A DNA stretch of 64,000 nucleotides. Source: Xanthomonas hydrangeae. Its GTDB lineage: Bacteria > Pseudomonadota > Gammaproteobacteria > Xanthomonadales > Xanthomonadaceae. The notes under the pieces are model-generated. The model was not told the DNA's origin. It did not search any database and was given only the letters and a program-made list of their open reading frames with translations. Below are positions 42,459 to 51,316 of the stretch, in pieces. Both the position numbers and the translations under genes were made by a program. Where the stretch lies: contig LR990730.1 of NCBI GenBank assembly GCA_905142475.1, positions 806,001-870,000 of the forward strand, read 5' to 3'. Each line of letters begins with the position of its first letter. The first letter of the stretch is position 1.

Positions 42459-43010
42459 TCACGGTGTCCCACGCTTGCGCGAAGGTTTGGCTGCGTTGCG
42501 CTTCGGCCAGGTGTCGTAGCTGTAGACGAACTCTTTCTGGTCGGCACCGCGTGTCGGGTCGCAATGCCAGGAGCTGGCGACGATGCCGGCTTCCAGCACA
42601 TCGTCGACCTCGCGCACGGACTGCGATTCGGAGGCGCAGATCGCCCCGTAGAGTTTGATGTCCCAGTCCGGGCTTGCCGTTTGATGGGCATGCTGCACCA
42701 GTACGATGTCGCTACCTTGGAAGTGGTGTACCTGTGCGCTGCGGTCGCGCGCGATGCTGAAATAGCACGGCGCACCGATGCCCAGCGGAAACACTTCGTC
42801 GTCGCGCAGCACGGCGCATTTGCCATCTTGCTCGCCCAAGCGAATCGTGCGCCCGGCCAGTGTGGCGGTGGTGACGGGGTTGGAGAGCGTGACTTCAGAC
42901 ATGGGCTGCGCGGGCGGTGTCTGTGCCTGCGATTGCGTCTGTGCACCTGCTGGCGCGCACAGCATCAACACGAGTGGGGCCAACCATAAGGCAGTGAGAT
43001 GGACGCGCAT
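42459..43010 (-). CDS. Exported protein of unknown function
   Basis: A 183-residue protein with a signal peptide (LTALWLAPLVLMLCAPAGAQ). The mature protein has four Cys (GKCAVL, APCYFS, AICASE, WHCDP), probably two disulfides, and beta-rich sequence. It contains no motif I recognise. It ends beside the palindromic repeat at 42267-42411. Confidence 0.7.
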   Translation of the reverse strand: MRVHLTALWLAPLVLMLCAPAGAQTQSQAQTPPAQPMSEVTLSNPVTTATLAGRTIRLGEQDGKCAVLRDDEVFPLGIGAPCYFSIARDRSAQVHHFQGSDIVLVQHAHQTASPDWDIKLYGAICASESQSVREVDDVLEAGIVASSWHCDPTRGADQKEFVYSYDTWPKRNAAKPSRKRGTP

Positions 43011-43134
43011 GCAACATCCTTGTCGAGGGCGGTGCAGTATCGCAGATTCATCCGCTATCGCTGTCTGCGTGGCCCACGCGTTGAGGTGTCCCAATGATGG
43101 CGGGGGCGGTCGTACCTGATCGCGCAGACGATAC

Positions 43135-43986
43135 TCAGCGCCGCGCAGGCAACGTCGCCAACACACCATCCAGGGCGAGTTGCGTGCTGAAACCAGCTTT
43201 GCTCAGACGCTTGCTCACTTCATTGGGAACATCGCGCCCGCTGGTGAATTTGTTGGGCGCGCCGGTGTAATGGAACATGCGTCCGCCGCGACGCAGCACG
43301 CGCGCTAGCTGGTCGTAGAACACCTGCGAATACAGCTCGCCGGCGATGCCGAAGCGCGGCGGGTCGTGCAGGATGGCGTCGACCGAACCGTCGGCCAGTG
43401 TGGTGACGTGCTGCGAGATATCGGCGTGTGTCAGCTGCAGACGTCCACCGCTGGCATCGTCGTCCGGATCCGGCGACCACGGATTGAGGGTGCGCAGCCA
43501 CAGCACGTCGGCGTTCTTTTCGAACGAGTGCAGTTGCGCCACGTTGGCCTCCAGGCAGCAGGCGGCGAAATAGCCCAGGCCACCGCAGGTATCCAGCACG
43601 ACCTTGCCGCGCGGATCCACCAGCGCCACCTTGCGGCGCGCATCGTCGAACGGCGACAGTTGTGCCGACGGCAACATCTTGATGCCGTCGATCTCGAAGG
43701 TGGGCGCGCCCCATTCGGTCGGCACCAGCTTGATCAACGCACCGTTGAAACGCGAAATCGGCGCAAAGTCGTCGCCGTCCCAGAAATACAGCGTGCGCTC
43801 CTTGAGCTTGCCGGGATACGGGTAGCCTCTGCCGCGCCACTGCCAGGTCTGCGCATCCAGCTGCGCAGTGCCGGTGCTGCGGCCCAGGTCCAGCGACCCG
43901 GTCCATTGAGTCAGACCATTTCCGCGCGCGGCAAGCAGGGCTTGGGCGTCAGAGAGGATGAGTAGTGGGCCGGAGTAATGGGGCAC
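43135..43986 (-). CDS. Class I SAM-dependent methyltransferase-like protein
   Basis: A 283-residue protein starting at GTG 43986. The Rossmann SAM-binding region is KVVLDTCGGLGYFAACCL (about 127-144), followed by LHSFEKNADVLWLR and the motif IV-like DAILHDPPRFG. A small N-terminal domain (about 1-110) may bind substrate. HDPP resembles the NPPY-type motif of RNA/DNA methyltransferases, but the layout is also like the spermidine-synthase-related group. Substrate unknown. Confidence 0.8.
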   Translation of the reverse strand: MPHYSGPLLILSDAQALLAARGNGLTQWTGSLDLGRSTGTAQLDAQTWQWRGRGYPYPGKLKERTLYFWDGDDFAPISRFNGALIKLVPTEWGAPTFEIDGIKMLPSAQLSPFDDARRKVALVDPRGKVVLDTCGGLGYFAACCLEANVAQLHSFEKNADVLWLRTLNPWSPDPDDDASGGRLQLTHADISQHVTTLADGSVDAILHDPPRFGIAGELYSQVFYDQLARVLRRGGRMFHYTGAPNKFTSGRDVPNEVSKRLSKAGFSTQLALDGVLATLPARR

Positions 43987-44211
43987 GGGTGACAGGGTCT
44001 GGATTCGGACGCGTAGCGCGCGCCGGTGTTAAGGAAGGAATCGGCATCGTAACCGACCCATAGCGTGCCGGCATCCTGTTGCCTGCAAGTAACCCAGGAG
44101 TGCGCAAGACCGGCCGCGCGCAACGATTCCTCCAACGCACGGTGCACCGCATACTGTGCACTGCCCGTACCGACATCGCGTCGGATCGGCGCCAACCGTG
44201 GAGTGTCGGCA

Positions 44212-45087
44212 ATGCTGAAGGGTGTGTTGTTGGGGTTCGCCTGCTATGCGGCCTATTCGATCAGCGATGCGTTCGTGAAGCTGCTCGAAGGTACGTTGCC
44301 GGTCTACGAAGTGCTGTTTCTCGGCGCGTTGCTGATGCTGGGGGCGGTGCCCTTTTTGAAGAAGCCCGACGACCGCCTGCGCGAACTGGTGATGGCCAGG
44401 CAGCCCAGTCTGTGGCTGCTGCGCGCGCTTACCGGCGCGATCGGCAATCTGACCTCGGTGATTGCCTTCACCACCTTGCCGATGGCCGAGGCCTTTGCGC
44501 TGATCTTCTTGATGCCGATTTTCGTGACCGTGCTGTCGGTGGTGTTCCTCAAGGAAGAAGTGCATTGGCGGCGTTGGTCGGCGGTGATCGTGGGCTTTAT
44601 CGGCGTGTTGATCGTGTTGCGCCCCGGCTTTCGGCATCTCACCCACGGGCATGTGGCGGCGATCGTCTGTGGCCTGGTGGGTGCGATCTCGGTGATCACC
44701 TTGCGCATGGCCGGCCATAGCGAGAAGCGTTTGACGCTCTATGGCGCCGGCGTGATCGGCCCGTTGGTGATGGGCGGGATCATGATGTTGCCGACCTTCG
44801 TCTGGCCCACGCTGTACCAGTGGTACCTGTTGGCAGGCTACGGCTTGCTTGCGGGTCTGGCGGCGATCTGCCTGATGTACGCCACGCGCATGGCACCGGT
44901 GAGCGTGGTGGCGCCCACGCAATACAGCCAGATGTTGTGGGCGATCGCGTTCGGCTATCTGCTGTTTCACGACCACCTGGATTGGCCGATGGCGGTGGGC
45001 ATCGCGTTGATTCTGGGCGCTGGTTTGTTCACGCTGGTACGCGAAGAACAGGTGTCGCGTTGGTGGCGACGGACCAAGATTGTTTGA
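44212..45087 (+). CDS. DMT-superfamily (EamA-type) transporter
   Basis: A 291-residue inner-membrane protein with about ten transmembrane helices in two EamA repeats: GVLLGFACYAAYSISDAFVK at the start, LPMAEAFALIFLMPIFVTVL, then APTQYSQMLWAIAFGYLLF and the final ALILGAGLFTLVREE. ATG 44212 follows GGAG; the longer frame from 44065 is not needed. A drug/metabolite exporter is likely; the substrate is unknown. Confidence 0.9.
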   Translation: MLKGVLLGFACYAAYSISDAFVKLLEGTLPVYEVLFLGALLMLGAVPFLKKPDDRLRELVMARQPSLWLLRALTGAIGNLTSVIAFTTLPMAEAFALIFLMPIFVTVLSVVFLKEEVHWRRWSAVIVGFIGVLIVLRPGFRHLTHGHVAAIVCGLVGAISVITLRMAGHSEKRLTLYGAGVIGPLVMGGIMMLPTFVWPTLYQWYLLAGYGLLAGLAAICLMYATRMAPVSVVAPTQYSQMLWAIAFGYLLFHDHLDWPMAVGIALILGAGLFTLVREEQVSRWWRRTKIV

Positions 45088-45181
45088 AGGCGGCGCGGTG
45101 CGCCGCGGGAATGGGGAGTCGGGAATGGGGAATCGGAAGAGCGCTGTTTCGACATGTCGCGATGCGCGTGATGCTGTTGCG

Positions 45182-45223
45182 ATTCCCTATTCCCTATTCC
45201 CTATTCCCTATTCCCTATTCCCT
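45182..45223. repeat. Heptanucleotide tandem repeat (ATTCCCT)6
   Basis: Six perfect head-to-tail copies of ATTCCCT lie between the transporter gene and the dehydratase gene. A related reverse-complement stretch (GGGAATGGGGAATCGG) lies at about 45121-45140, so the region can form imperfect hairpins. The repeat lies beyond the stop codons of both convergent genes and changes no reading frame. Confidence 0.9.
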
Positions 45224-45238
45224 ATCCCCAGCTGAGCG

Positions 45239-46033
45239 TTACGGTGACTTGGTGGATTCTGGGCGCGGTGTACGCCAGGTTTCGACGATGCGCGCATACT
45301 CGCCGCTGGCCTTGCTCATGTGCAGCCATTGGTCGATATAGGCCTTCCATGCGTGGTCGTCGCGCGGCAGCAGAAAGGCTTTTTCGCCGTATTGCAGCGG
45401 TTGCTCCGGCGCGATGGCGCATAGCGCGGGCAGGCGTGCCTGCTGGTACAGCGCCTCGGAGGCATCGGTGATCATCACGTCGGCACGCCGGTCCACCAGC
45501 TCCTGAAAGATGGTGGTGTTGTCGGCGAACAGGCGCAGGGTCGCATGTGGCAATTCGCGCCGCGCGAAGGCTTCGTTGGTGCCGCCGGGCGGCTTGATCA
45601 CGCGCACCTCGGGTCGATTGAGTTGCGCGATGCTGCGGTAACGCGTCTGGTCGGCGCAGCGCACCAGCGGGATCTTGCCGTCCACGTCCAGCACCGTGCT
45701 GAAGCCGGCCTGGCGTTGCCGCTGCAAGGTCACCGAGATGCCGCCGACTGCAATGTCGCAACGATCGGCGAGTAGATCGGGCATCAATTGCGGCCAGCTG
45801 GTGCGTACGAATTGCACGCGTGCACCCAGGCTGGCGCCAAGCGATTGTGCCAGCGCGATGTCGCTGCCTTCGAAGTGCCCGTCTGCGCGCAGCAACGAAT
45901 AAGGACGATAGTCGCCGGTGGTGCACACGCGCAGCACGCCGGATTGCAGCACTGCATCCAGACGTGAGGCAGGCTTGGCAGCATGCGCGCTGCCGCAGGT
46001 CAGCAGGAATGCGAGCAGAGCGCGATAACGCAT
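45239..46033 (-). CDS. pheC: Periplasmic cyclohexadienyl dehydratase-like solute-binding-fold protein
   Basis: A 264-residue protein with a signal peptide (ALLAFLLTCGSAHAA) and a bacterial solute-binding family 3 fold. The sequence follows PheC: LRVCTTGDYRPYS, DIALAQSLG, CDIAVGGISVTLQRQ, VIKPPGGTNEAFARRELP and AFLLPRDDHAWKAYIDQWLH. PheC enzymes convert prephenate or arogenate to phenylpyruvate or phenylalanine in the periplasm. A plain amino-acid-binding protein is the alternative, but no ABC permease genes are adjacent. ATG 46033 gives the signal peptide. Confidence 0.82.
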   Translation of the reverse strand: MRYRALLAFLLTCGSAHAAKPASRLDAVLQSGVLRVCTTGDYRPYSLLRADGHFEGSDIALAQSLGASLGARVQFVRTSWPQLMPDLLADRCDIAVGGISVTLQRQRQAGFSTVLDVDGKIPLVRCADQTRYRSIAQLNRPEVRVIKPPGGTNEAFARRELPHATLRLFADNTTIFQELVDRRADVMITDASEALYQQARLPALCAIAPEQPLQYGEKAFLLPRDDHAWKAYIDQWLHMSKASGEYARIVETWRTPRPESTKSP

Positions 46034-46207
46034 GGTTTGGCCTCGAAGATGAGTCGTCATGATAACCATGGACTTACACCGCTGGTTTCGGCGCGTTTTC
46101 AGCCAACGCACGTCAACAGCGTGTCAGCGCGGCGATGCTCGGGCTCACGGTGCACTAGCGTTGCGCGGCCTAGCGTTGACGCACTACTGAACGCAACGGA
46201 GTCGTCC

Positions 46208-46423
46208 ATGCATCTCAATCCACGTACTGCTCGCCCGATGACCACGTTCACCACAGGCGTGGTGGCGCATGGCACGCCCGATCCGGATACCAACGAAGAA
46301 GAAAGTCCGTTGGAAGAGCAGACGCCGCAGCAAGGCGGTTTGCGCGAGGAGGTGGGCGATCTGGAAGAGGATGACGATCAGGCACTGCCGGGGCGTGTGG
46401 GTGGTGGGCTTGCTGGGGGCTAG
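46208..46423 (+). CDS. Small acidic protein, unknown
   Basis: A 71-residue protein with a very acidic centre (PDPDTNEEESPLEEQ, EEVGDLEEDDDQALPG) and a Gly-rich end. ATG 46208 has GGAG 7 nt upstream. It is likely disordered. No family recognised. Confidence 0.5.
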   Translation: MHLNPRTARPMTTFTTGVVAHGTPDPDTNEEESPLEEQTPQQGGLREEVGDLEEDDDQALPGRVGGGLAGG

Positions 46424-46459
46424 TAAGTGTTGGTTGCTGGGCCGCGTTTTGCGAATTGA

Positions 46460-48240
46460 TCAACACCTCAGGGGAATTGCACGTTGCCCCGGTTCGAAAT
46501 ACACCGGCTTGTTGCCGTCTTCTGGCAGGGCGGGAATGGTATCGAGGATGGCCTGGCCGCGGATGTCGGTGATGCGGATGGAGAGCGGTTGGTTGCCCAG
46601 TTGTTCACCGAGGAAGTGGTTGTAGTCCATCTTCTGCAAGCTCTTCCAGGTGCTGCCTTGCTTCACTTCGAACTTGACCACCGGGTAGGCGTGGTTACGC
46701 ACCTGGATCGCCGCCCACCAGCGCGAGCTGCCTTCCTTGATGCGGTATTGCACGTTGCCGGTGATGGGTGCGCGCACGATCTTCCAGCTGATCGGGATGC
46801 GTCCTTGCACCATGTCGCCGATTGCGGCAAAGGCATTCGGTGATAAGTCCAGGCCGCCGGATGCGCCGTCCGGATACAGGTCGGTGACATAGACGACGGT
46901 CTTGCCCTTGGGGCCGGTCACTTCCAGATAGGCGACGGCAAGTGCGGCCTTGACCCCACCGAAGTTCATCTGGGTCGGGTTGAGTGCGGTGATGAACGCG
47001 TTGCTGGGGATTGGATCCAGCAGGACTGCGCCGCCGGAGTAGCCGGAGCCGGTGTAGGTCGCTGTGCCGCTGAAGGTGCTGTTCCAGGTGGTCGCCTTGC
47101 TCGCGTTGGCGGTGTTCGCGCTTTTTGCGGATGCGCTGGAAGATGTAGCTGTCGCCAAGCCCCATGCTTGATGCAGGATCTGCAGCTTGTCGCTGCGTGG
47201 GCTGCCATCGCTGGCGAGCAGGCCGCCATTGTTGGCATTGCCTACTTCCCAGCTGCCCAGAAAGGCACTGCGCATGCCGGTGCTTGCCAGATAGTCGCTC
47301 AATGCCTGTTGCCATGCGGGATCGCGCGGGTCGCCATCGCCCAGGCCGCCGCCAATGCTGACCGGCAGCACCGCATGGTCGGCGGCAAACGTGCCGAAGT
47401 CGCGTTGCCAGCTCGCTGGCAGACCACGTGGAAAGCTGGCCGCTGCGAAGGCATCTGCCGCATCGCGATCCGGCCCCGCCAGTTTGGGCATCAACACCAG
47501 TTGCTTGGCCGGGATGCGCAATGGCACGCAGGCAAGCGGCTGCAGATTGCTGCCGGGCGCCTTGCGCGCGGAGTCGCTGCAGAGCGCGTTGTTGCCCACG
47601 CCTTCCACGCCCACCACCCAGCGTGGTGCCTGTTTGAGGACGGTGGTCGCCGCGCGCGAGGCGATGCGATTCCAGTCTGCGTCTGCGCTGTTTCCTGCCC
47701 AGTTGGCATTGCGGTAACCGCTGCTGCCCAAGTCGATGCCGATCACGCCGCTGGTGGTGCCGTAGCGGGTAGCGAGGGTGCTCAAGCCGTCTGTCCAGGC
47801 TGCTGCTTCGCGCCCAGCTGCGGTGCGGAGTCATCGCACCCGCCATCGGCAAATGCGAGCAGGACCTGCATGCCGCGTTGGGTGCTGGCACGCACGACCG
47901 CGTCGAGCGCCTGCAACGAATTCAGGCCGCGCAATGCAGGCTCGCCTGCGACATCGGCCGCAGCGACGGGCTTGGCTTGCAGCGTCGCCGTGCAGACCGG
48001 CACGCGCAGCGCATTGATATCGGCTGCCTGCATCTGATCCAGCGTCTGTTGCAGCGTGCTGTTGCGCAGACCCGCCGCAACCAGCGCAGCGCGGTCGAAG
48101 CCTGGCCAGGTCACGCCGCGCAGTTGCAGCGCCTGACCGCGCGCATCGGTCAGTTGCCCGTGCGCATCGACCTGCACGGCCAATGCAGAGACCGGGGCCA
48201 GCAACGTCATGGCCAGCAATAGATGGGAGCGTGAGTACAT
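46460..48240 (-). pseudogene. GH5 cellulase-expansin fusion, frameshifted
   Basis: Two minus-strand frames form one gene. The first (ATG 48240) encodes a signal peptide and the start of a GH5 fold (LRGVTWPGFD, INALRVPVC, GMQVLLAFADGGCDDSAPQL) and ends at 47782. The second, from about 47810, continues with AAAWTDGLSTLATRYGTTSG, VIGIDLGSSGYRNANW and the GH5 core. It then enters a Ser/Thr linker and an expansin-like module (GGAVLLDPIPSNAFITALNP, VYVTDLYPDGASGGLDLSPN, AIQVRNHAYPVVKFEVK). The frames meet in the run reading GCTGGGCGCGAAGCAGCAG; a 1-nt change restores one reading of about 593 residues. Cellulase-expansin fusions occur in xylem-invading plant pathogens and aid cell-wall loosening. 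It is either a real loss or a sequencing error in a GC-rich run. Confidence 0.8.
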
Positions 48241-48783
48241 GGGAGTGTCCTGAGGGTTGGGCCCGCGCAGGAGACCAGCAATCGCACTGCGCGGTCCGTG
48301 CGCGCAGTCAAGGAAGCGGGCAGGAGCGCGTGCAGCACGTCGGGCAAACCGTCGTGCTGCGACGCGGGTCGATGTTTGCGCAAGACGCGGCACCGGTGGC
48401 CTGGCTGCTACCGATCGCGATGACGTTGCGTGCAGTGCGTACGTATCAGCAGGCTTGGAGCGGCTGACAAAACGTATCGAACGCTTGCCTGTCAGTGAGT
48501 GCAGTGGTGTTGTCGGTCGCATCTTGGTGGATGCAGTCAGACGTGTTTGCAGGCGGCATGGCAGTGGCGACCAGAGCAGCGCTACGGGCTGGAACACTTC
48601 GCGCAGCCACCGTTCGAAACAGCAAGCCTGCTTGCCGGATTTCCCGTCGGCGCTTGCCGGCCTGCTGTCACCCACGCAATCATTAGTTGGCGAAGATGTT
48701 TGCGTCTTCAGGCACCTGGGCGCTGGTGCTGAGGTGTGGGATCTCGTATTTTGACGGCTTCTTCACTCGCAGGTGCCGTGCCC
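48241..48783. other. Intergenic region between the cellulase pseudogene and the permease gene
   Basis: No convincing gene in 543 nt; the frames are shadows without ribosome-binding sites. It should hold both divergent promoters, including that of the plant-cell-wall enzyme gene. I see no clear PIP-box-like pair. Confidence 0.4.
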
Positions 48784-50160
48784 ATGTCTGACCCGTCCGC
48801 GCCCGATCATCTGCAACGCAGTCTCTCCAATCGTCACTTGCAGCTGATCGCCATCGGTGGCGCGATCGGCACCGGGCTATTCATGGGCTCGGGCAAGACC
48901 ATCAGTCTGGCCGGGCCGTCGATCCTGTTCGTCTATCTGATCATCGGCGCGATGCTGTTCTTCGTGATGCGTGCGATGGGCGAGCTGCTGCTGTCCAACC
49001 TGGAGTACAAGTCGTTCATCGACTTCTCCACCGATCTGCTCGGGCCCTGGGCCGGTTTCTTCTGCGGGTGGACCTACTGGTTCTGCTGGATCATTACCGC
49101 CATCGCCGATGTCATCGCGATTGCAGCCTACGCGCAGTTCTGGTTTCCGGGATTGGCGCCGTGGATTCCGGCCATCGCGTGTGTGCTGTTGCTGCTGAGC
49201 TTGAACCTGGTGACGGTGAAGTTGTTCGGCGAGATGGAATTCTGGTTTGCGCTGATCAAGATCGTCGCCATCGCTGCGTTGATCATCACCGGCGCCGGGC
49301 TGGTGGCCTGGGGCTTCCGTTCGCCGTCGGGCAATGTGGCCTCGCTGTCGAACCTGTGGAACGACGGCGGCATGTTCCCGATGGGCATTGGCGGGTTCTT
49401 TGCCGGGTTCCAGATCGCGGTGTTCGCCTTCGTCGGTATCGAGCTGGTGGGCACCACCGCTGCGGAAACCGCAGACCCGCGCCGCAACCTGCCCAAGGCG
49501 ATCAACTCGATCCCGGTGCGCATTTTGATTTTCTACGTGCTGGCGCTGATCGCGATCATGGCGGTGACGCCGTGGCGGCAGGTGGTGGCCGACAAGAGCC
49601 CGTTCGTGGAGTTGTTCGTGCTGGCCGGCGTGCCTGCGGCGGCGAGCCTGATCAACTTCGTGGTGCTGACCTCGGCTACCTCTTCGGCCAATAGTGGCAT
49701 CTTCTCCACCAGCCGCATGCTCTACGGCCTGGCCGAAGAGCGACATGCGCCCAAGGGCTTCGCCAAGCTTTCGCGTGCAGCGGTGCCGGCGCGCGGGCTG
49801 CTGTTCTCCTGCGTGTGCCTGTTGCTGGGTGCGATGCTGGTGTATCTGATTCCCAACCTGGTCACCGCGTTTACGTTGGTCACCACGTTGTCGGCGGTGC
49901 TTTTCATGTTCGTGTGGTCGCTGATCCTGTGCGCCTATATCGCGTATCGGCGCAAGCGCCCTGAGCAGCACGCGGCCTCGGCATTCAAGATGCCTGGTGG
50001 GGTGTTGATGTGCTACGTGTGTCTGGCGTTCTTCGCCTTCGTCATCGTGCTGCTGACCTTGCAGGCCGATACGCGGCAGGCGCTGCTGGCCAGCCCGGTG
50101 TGGTTCCTGCTGCTGGCGATCGGCTATGCGGTGAAGCGGAAGCAGACGCGTACAGGCTGA
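48784..50160 (+). CDS. cycA: APC-family amino-acid permease, CycA-like
   Basis: A 458-residue inner-membrane proton symporter with about twelve transmembrane helices. The APC signature is near the start: HLQLIAIGGAIGTGLFMGSG, then FVMRAMGELLLSN. The later segments FAFVGIELVGTTAAETADPR and NSGIFSTSRMLYGLAEE are typical of the CycA/AroP branch; overall it is closest to D-serine/D-alanine/glycine permeases. ATG 48784 is the conserved start. A terminator follows. Confidence 0.9.
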   Translation: MSDPSAPDHLQRSLSNRHLQLIAIGGAIGTGLFMGSGKTISLAGPSILFVYLIIGAMLFFVMRAMGELLLSNLEYKSFIDFSTDLLGPWAGFFCGWTYWFCWIITAIADVIAIAAYAQFWFPGLAPWIPAIACVLLLLSLNLVTVKLFGEMEFWFALIKIVAIAALIITGAGLVAWGFRSPSGNVASLSNLWNDGGMFPMGIGGFFAGFQIAVFAFVGIELVGTTAAETADPRRNLPKAINSIPVRILIFYVLALIAIMAVTPWRQVVADKSPFVELFVLAGVPAAASLINFVVLTSATSSANSGIFSTSRMLYGLAEERHAPKGFAKLSRAAVPARGLLFSCVCLLLGAMLVYLIPNLVTAFTLVTTLSAVLFMFVWSLILCAYIAYRRKRPEQHAASAFKMPGGVLMCYVCLAFFAFVIVLLTLQADTRQALLASPVWFLLLAIGYAVKRKQTRTG

Positions 50161-50193
50161 GCGTACGCTTCACCGACCGAAGACATCACCAAG

Positions 50194-50213
50194 GCCCCGC
50201 ACTGCGGGGCTTT
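50194..50213 (+). terminator. Rho-independent terminator after the permease gene
   Basis: GCCCCGC (50194-50200), loop ACT, GCGGGGC (50204-50210), then TTT. It is a short but perfect stem 33 nt after the stop codon. Confidence 0.75.
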
Positions 50214-50337
50214 GGCGTCTGTGGCTGCACGGCGCCGCGATAAAGGCCACTGGCAGCTAAGCGCGTTTTGCGCGCGACGTTGACGCCGATCGGATGGAAC
50301 GGGATGCTCGCCGCCATCCATCGCCACGGCCCGCCGC

Positions 50338-51249
50338 ATGATCACGACACACCCGATTGCCGGAACGCAGCACACGCAAGGTGCCTGGGTCGACCTGTGC
50401 CAACCCAGCGCACAGGAGCTGGCGCAGGCTGCAGACAAGGTGGGGTTTGCGCTGCCGGATCGCGCGGCGATCGGCGAGATCGAATTCAGCAGCCGGGTGC
50501 GGCGCCAGGGCGAGGTGCTGTTTCTCAATGTGCCGCGCTTTCAGGACGACGATGGCCCGACCGCGCCGCTGGGCTTTGCGGTGTCGCCGACCATGCTGGT
50601 CACCTTGCGCGAGCAGCGCTTGGGCTCGCTGGAGGCGGTGGCCGCGCGGCTTGAACACGCGCCTTGCCACAGCGCCGACGATTTGTTGCTGCGCATGTTC
50701 GACCAGCTGGTGGGCCGCCTGGCAGACCGGCTGGAATCGCTGGAAGCCGAGGTCACCGACACCACCCGGCAGGTGTTCGACGAGCCGCACAAGACCAAGG
50801 ATCTGGAGCGCATGCTGCATCAGGTGGGCGGCATGGGCCGGCGCCTGGGCGGGCTGCACAATGCCGGGCAGGGACTACTGCGCCTGGTCACCTACCTGGA
50901 TGACCAAGCGCCGGACTGGTTTGGCGAGGATGCGGCCAAACGCATCGGATTGCTGCACAAGGATCTGACCACCTTGAGCGAGTTCCAGCAGCATATGGAC
51001 GACCGCATCGAGTTCCTGCTCGACAGCGTGCTGGGCATGATCAACATGGACCAGAACAACGTGATGAAGGTGATGGCAGTAGCGTCGGTGGTCGGCATCC
51101 CGCCCACGGTGCTGGTCGGCATCTGGGGCATGAACTTCGCCTACATGCCCGAACTCAAATGGCACGACGCCTATTACTGGGCGTTGGGCGTGATCGTGCT
51201 GAGCATGGTGGTGCCGCTGGTGTGGTTCCGTCGACGCGGTTGGGTGTGA
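50338..51249 (+). CDS. corA: CorA-type divalent-cation transporter
   Basis: A 303-residue protein of the CorA/ZntB group. A cytoplasmic N-terminal domain and long helices (FDQLVGRLADRLESLEAEVT) lead to two C-terminal transmembrane helices. The pore signature GMN is in WGMNFAYMPELKW, and the last helix ends with the basic tail RRRGWV. It moves Mg2+, Co2+ or Zn2+. The stop of this gene is followed by the accessory helicase gene, so the core order is interrupted here. Confidence 0.92.
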   Translation: MITTHPIAGTQHTQGAWVDLCQPSAQELAQAADKVGFALPDRAAIGEIEFSSRVRRQGEVLFLNVPRFQDDDGPTAPLGFAVSPTMLVTLREQRLGSLEAVAARLEHAPCHSADDLLLRMFDQLVGRLADRLESLEAEVTDTTRQVFDEPHKTKDLERMLHQVGGMGRRLGGLHNAGQGLLRLVTYLDDQAPDWFGEDAAKRIGLLHKDLTTLSEFQQHMDDRIEFLLDSVLGMINMDQNNVMKVMAVASVVGIPPTVLVGIWGMNFAYMPELKWHDAYYWALGVIVLSMVVPLVWFRRRGWV

Positions 51250-51316
51250 AGCAATTTTCGTGCGACCGAAGTTATGAACAAATATAGACTTCAGTAGCAG
51301 TCGCGCCTTTTACGGC

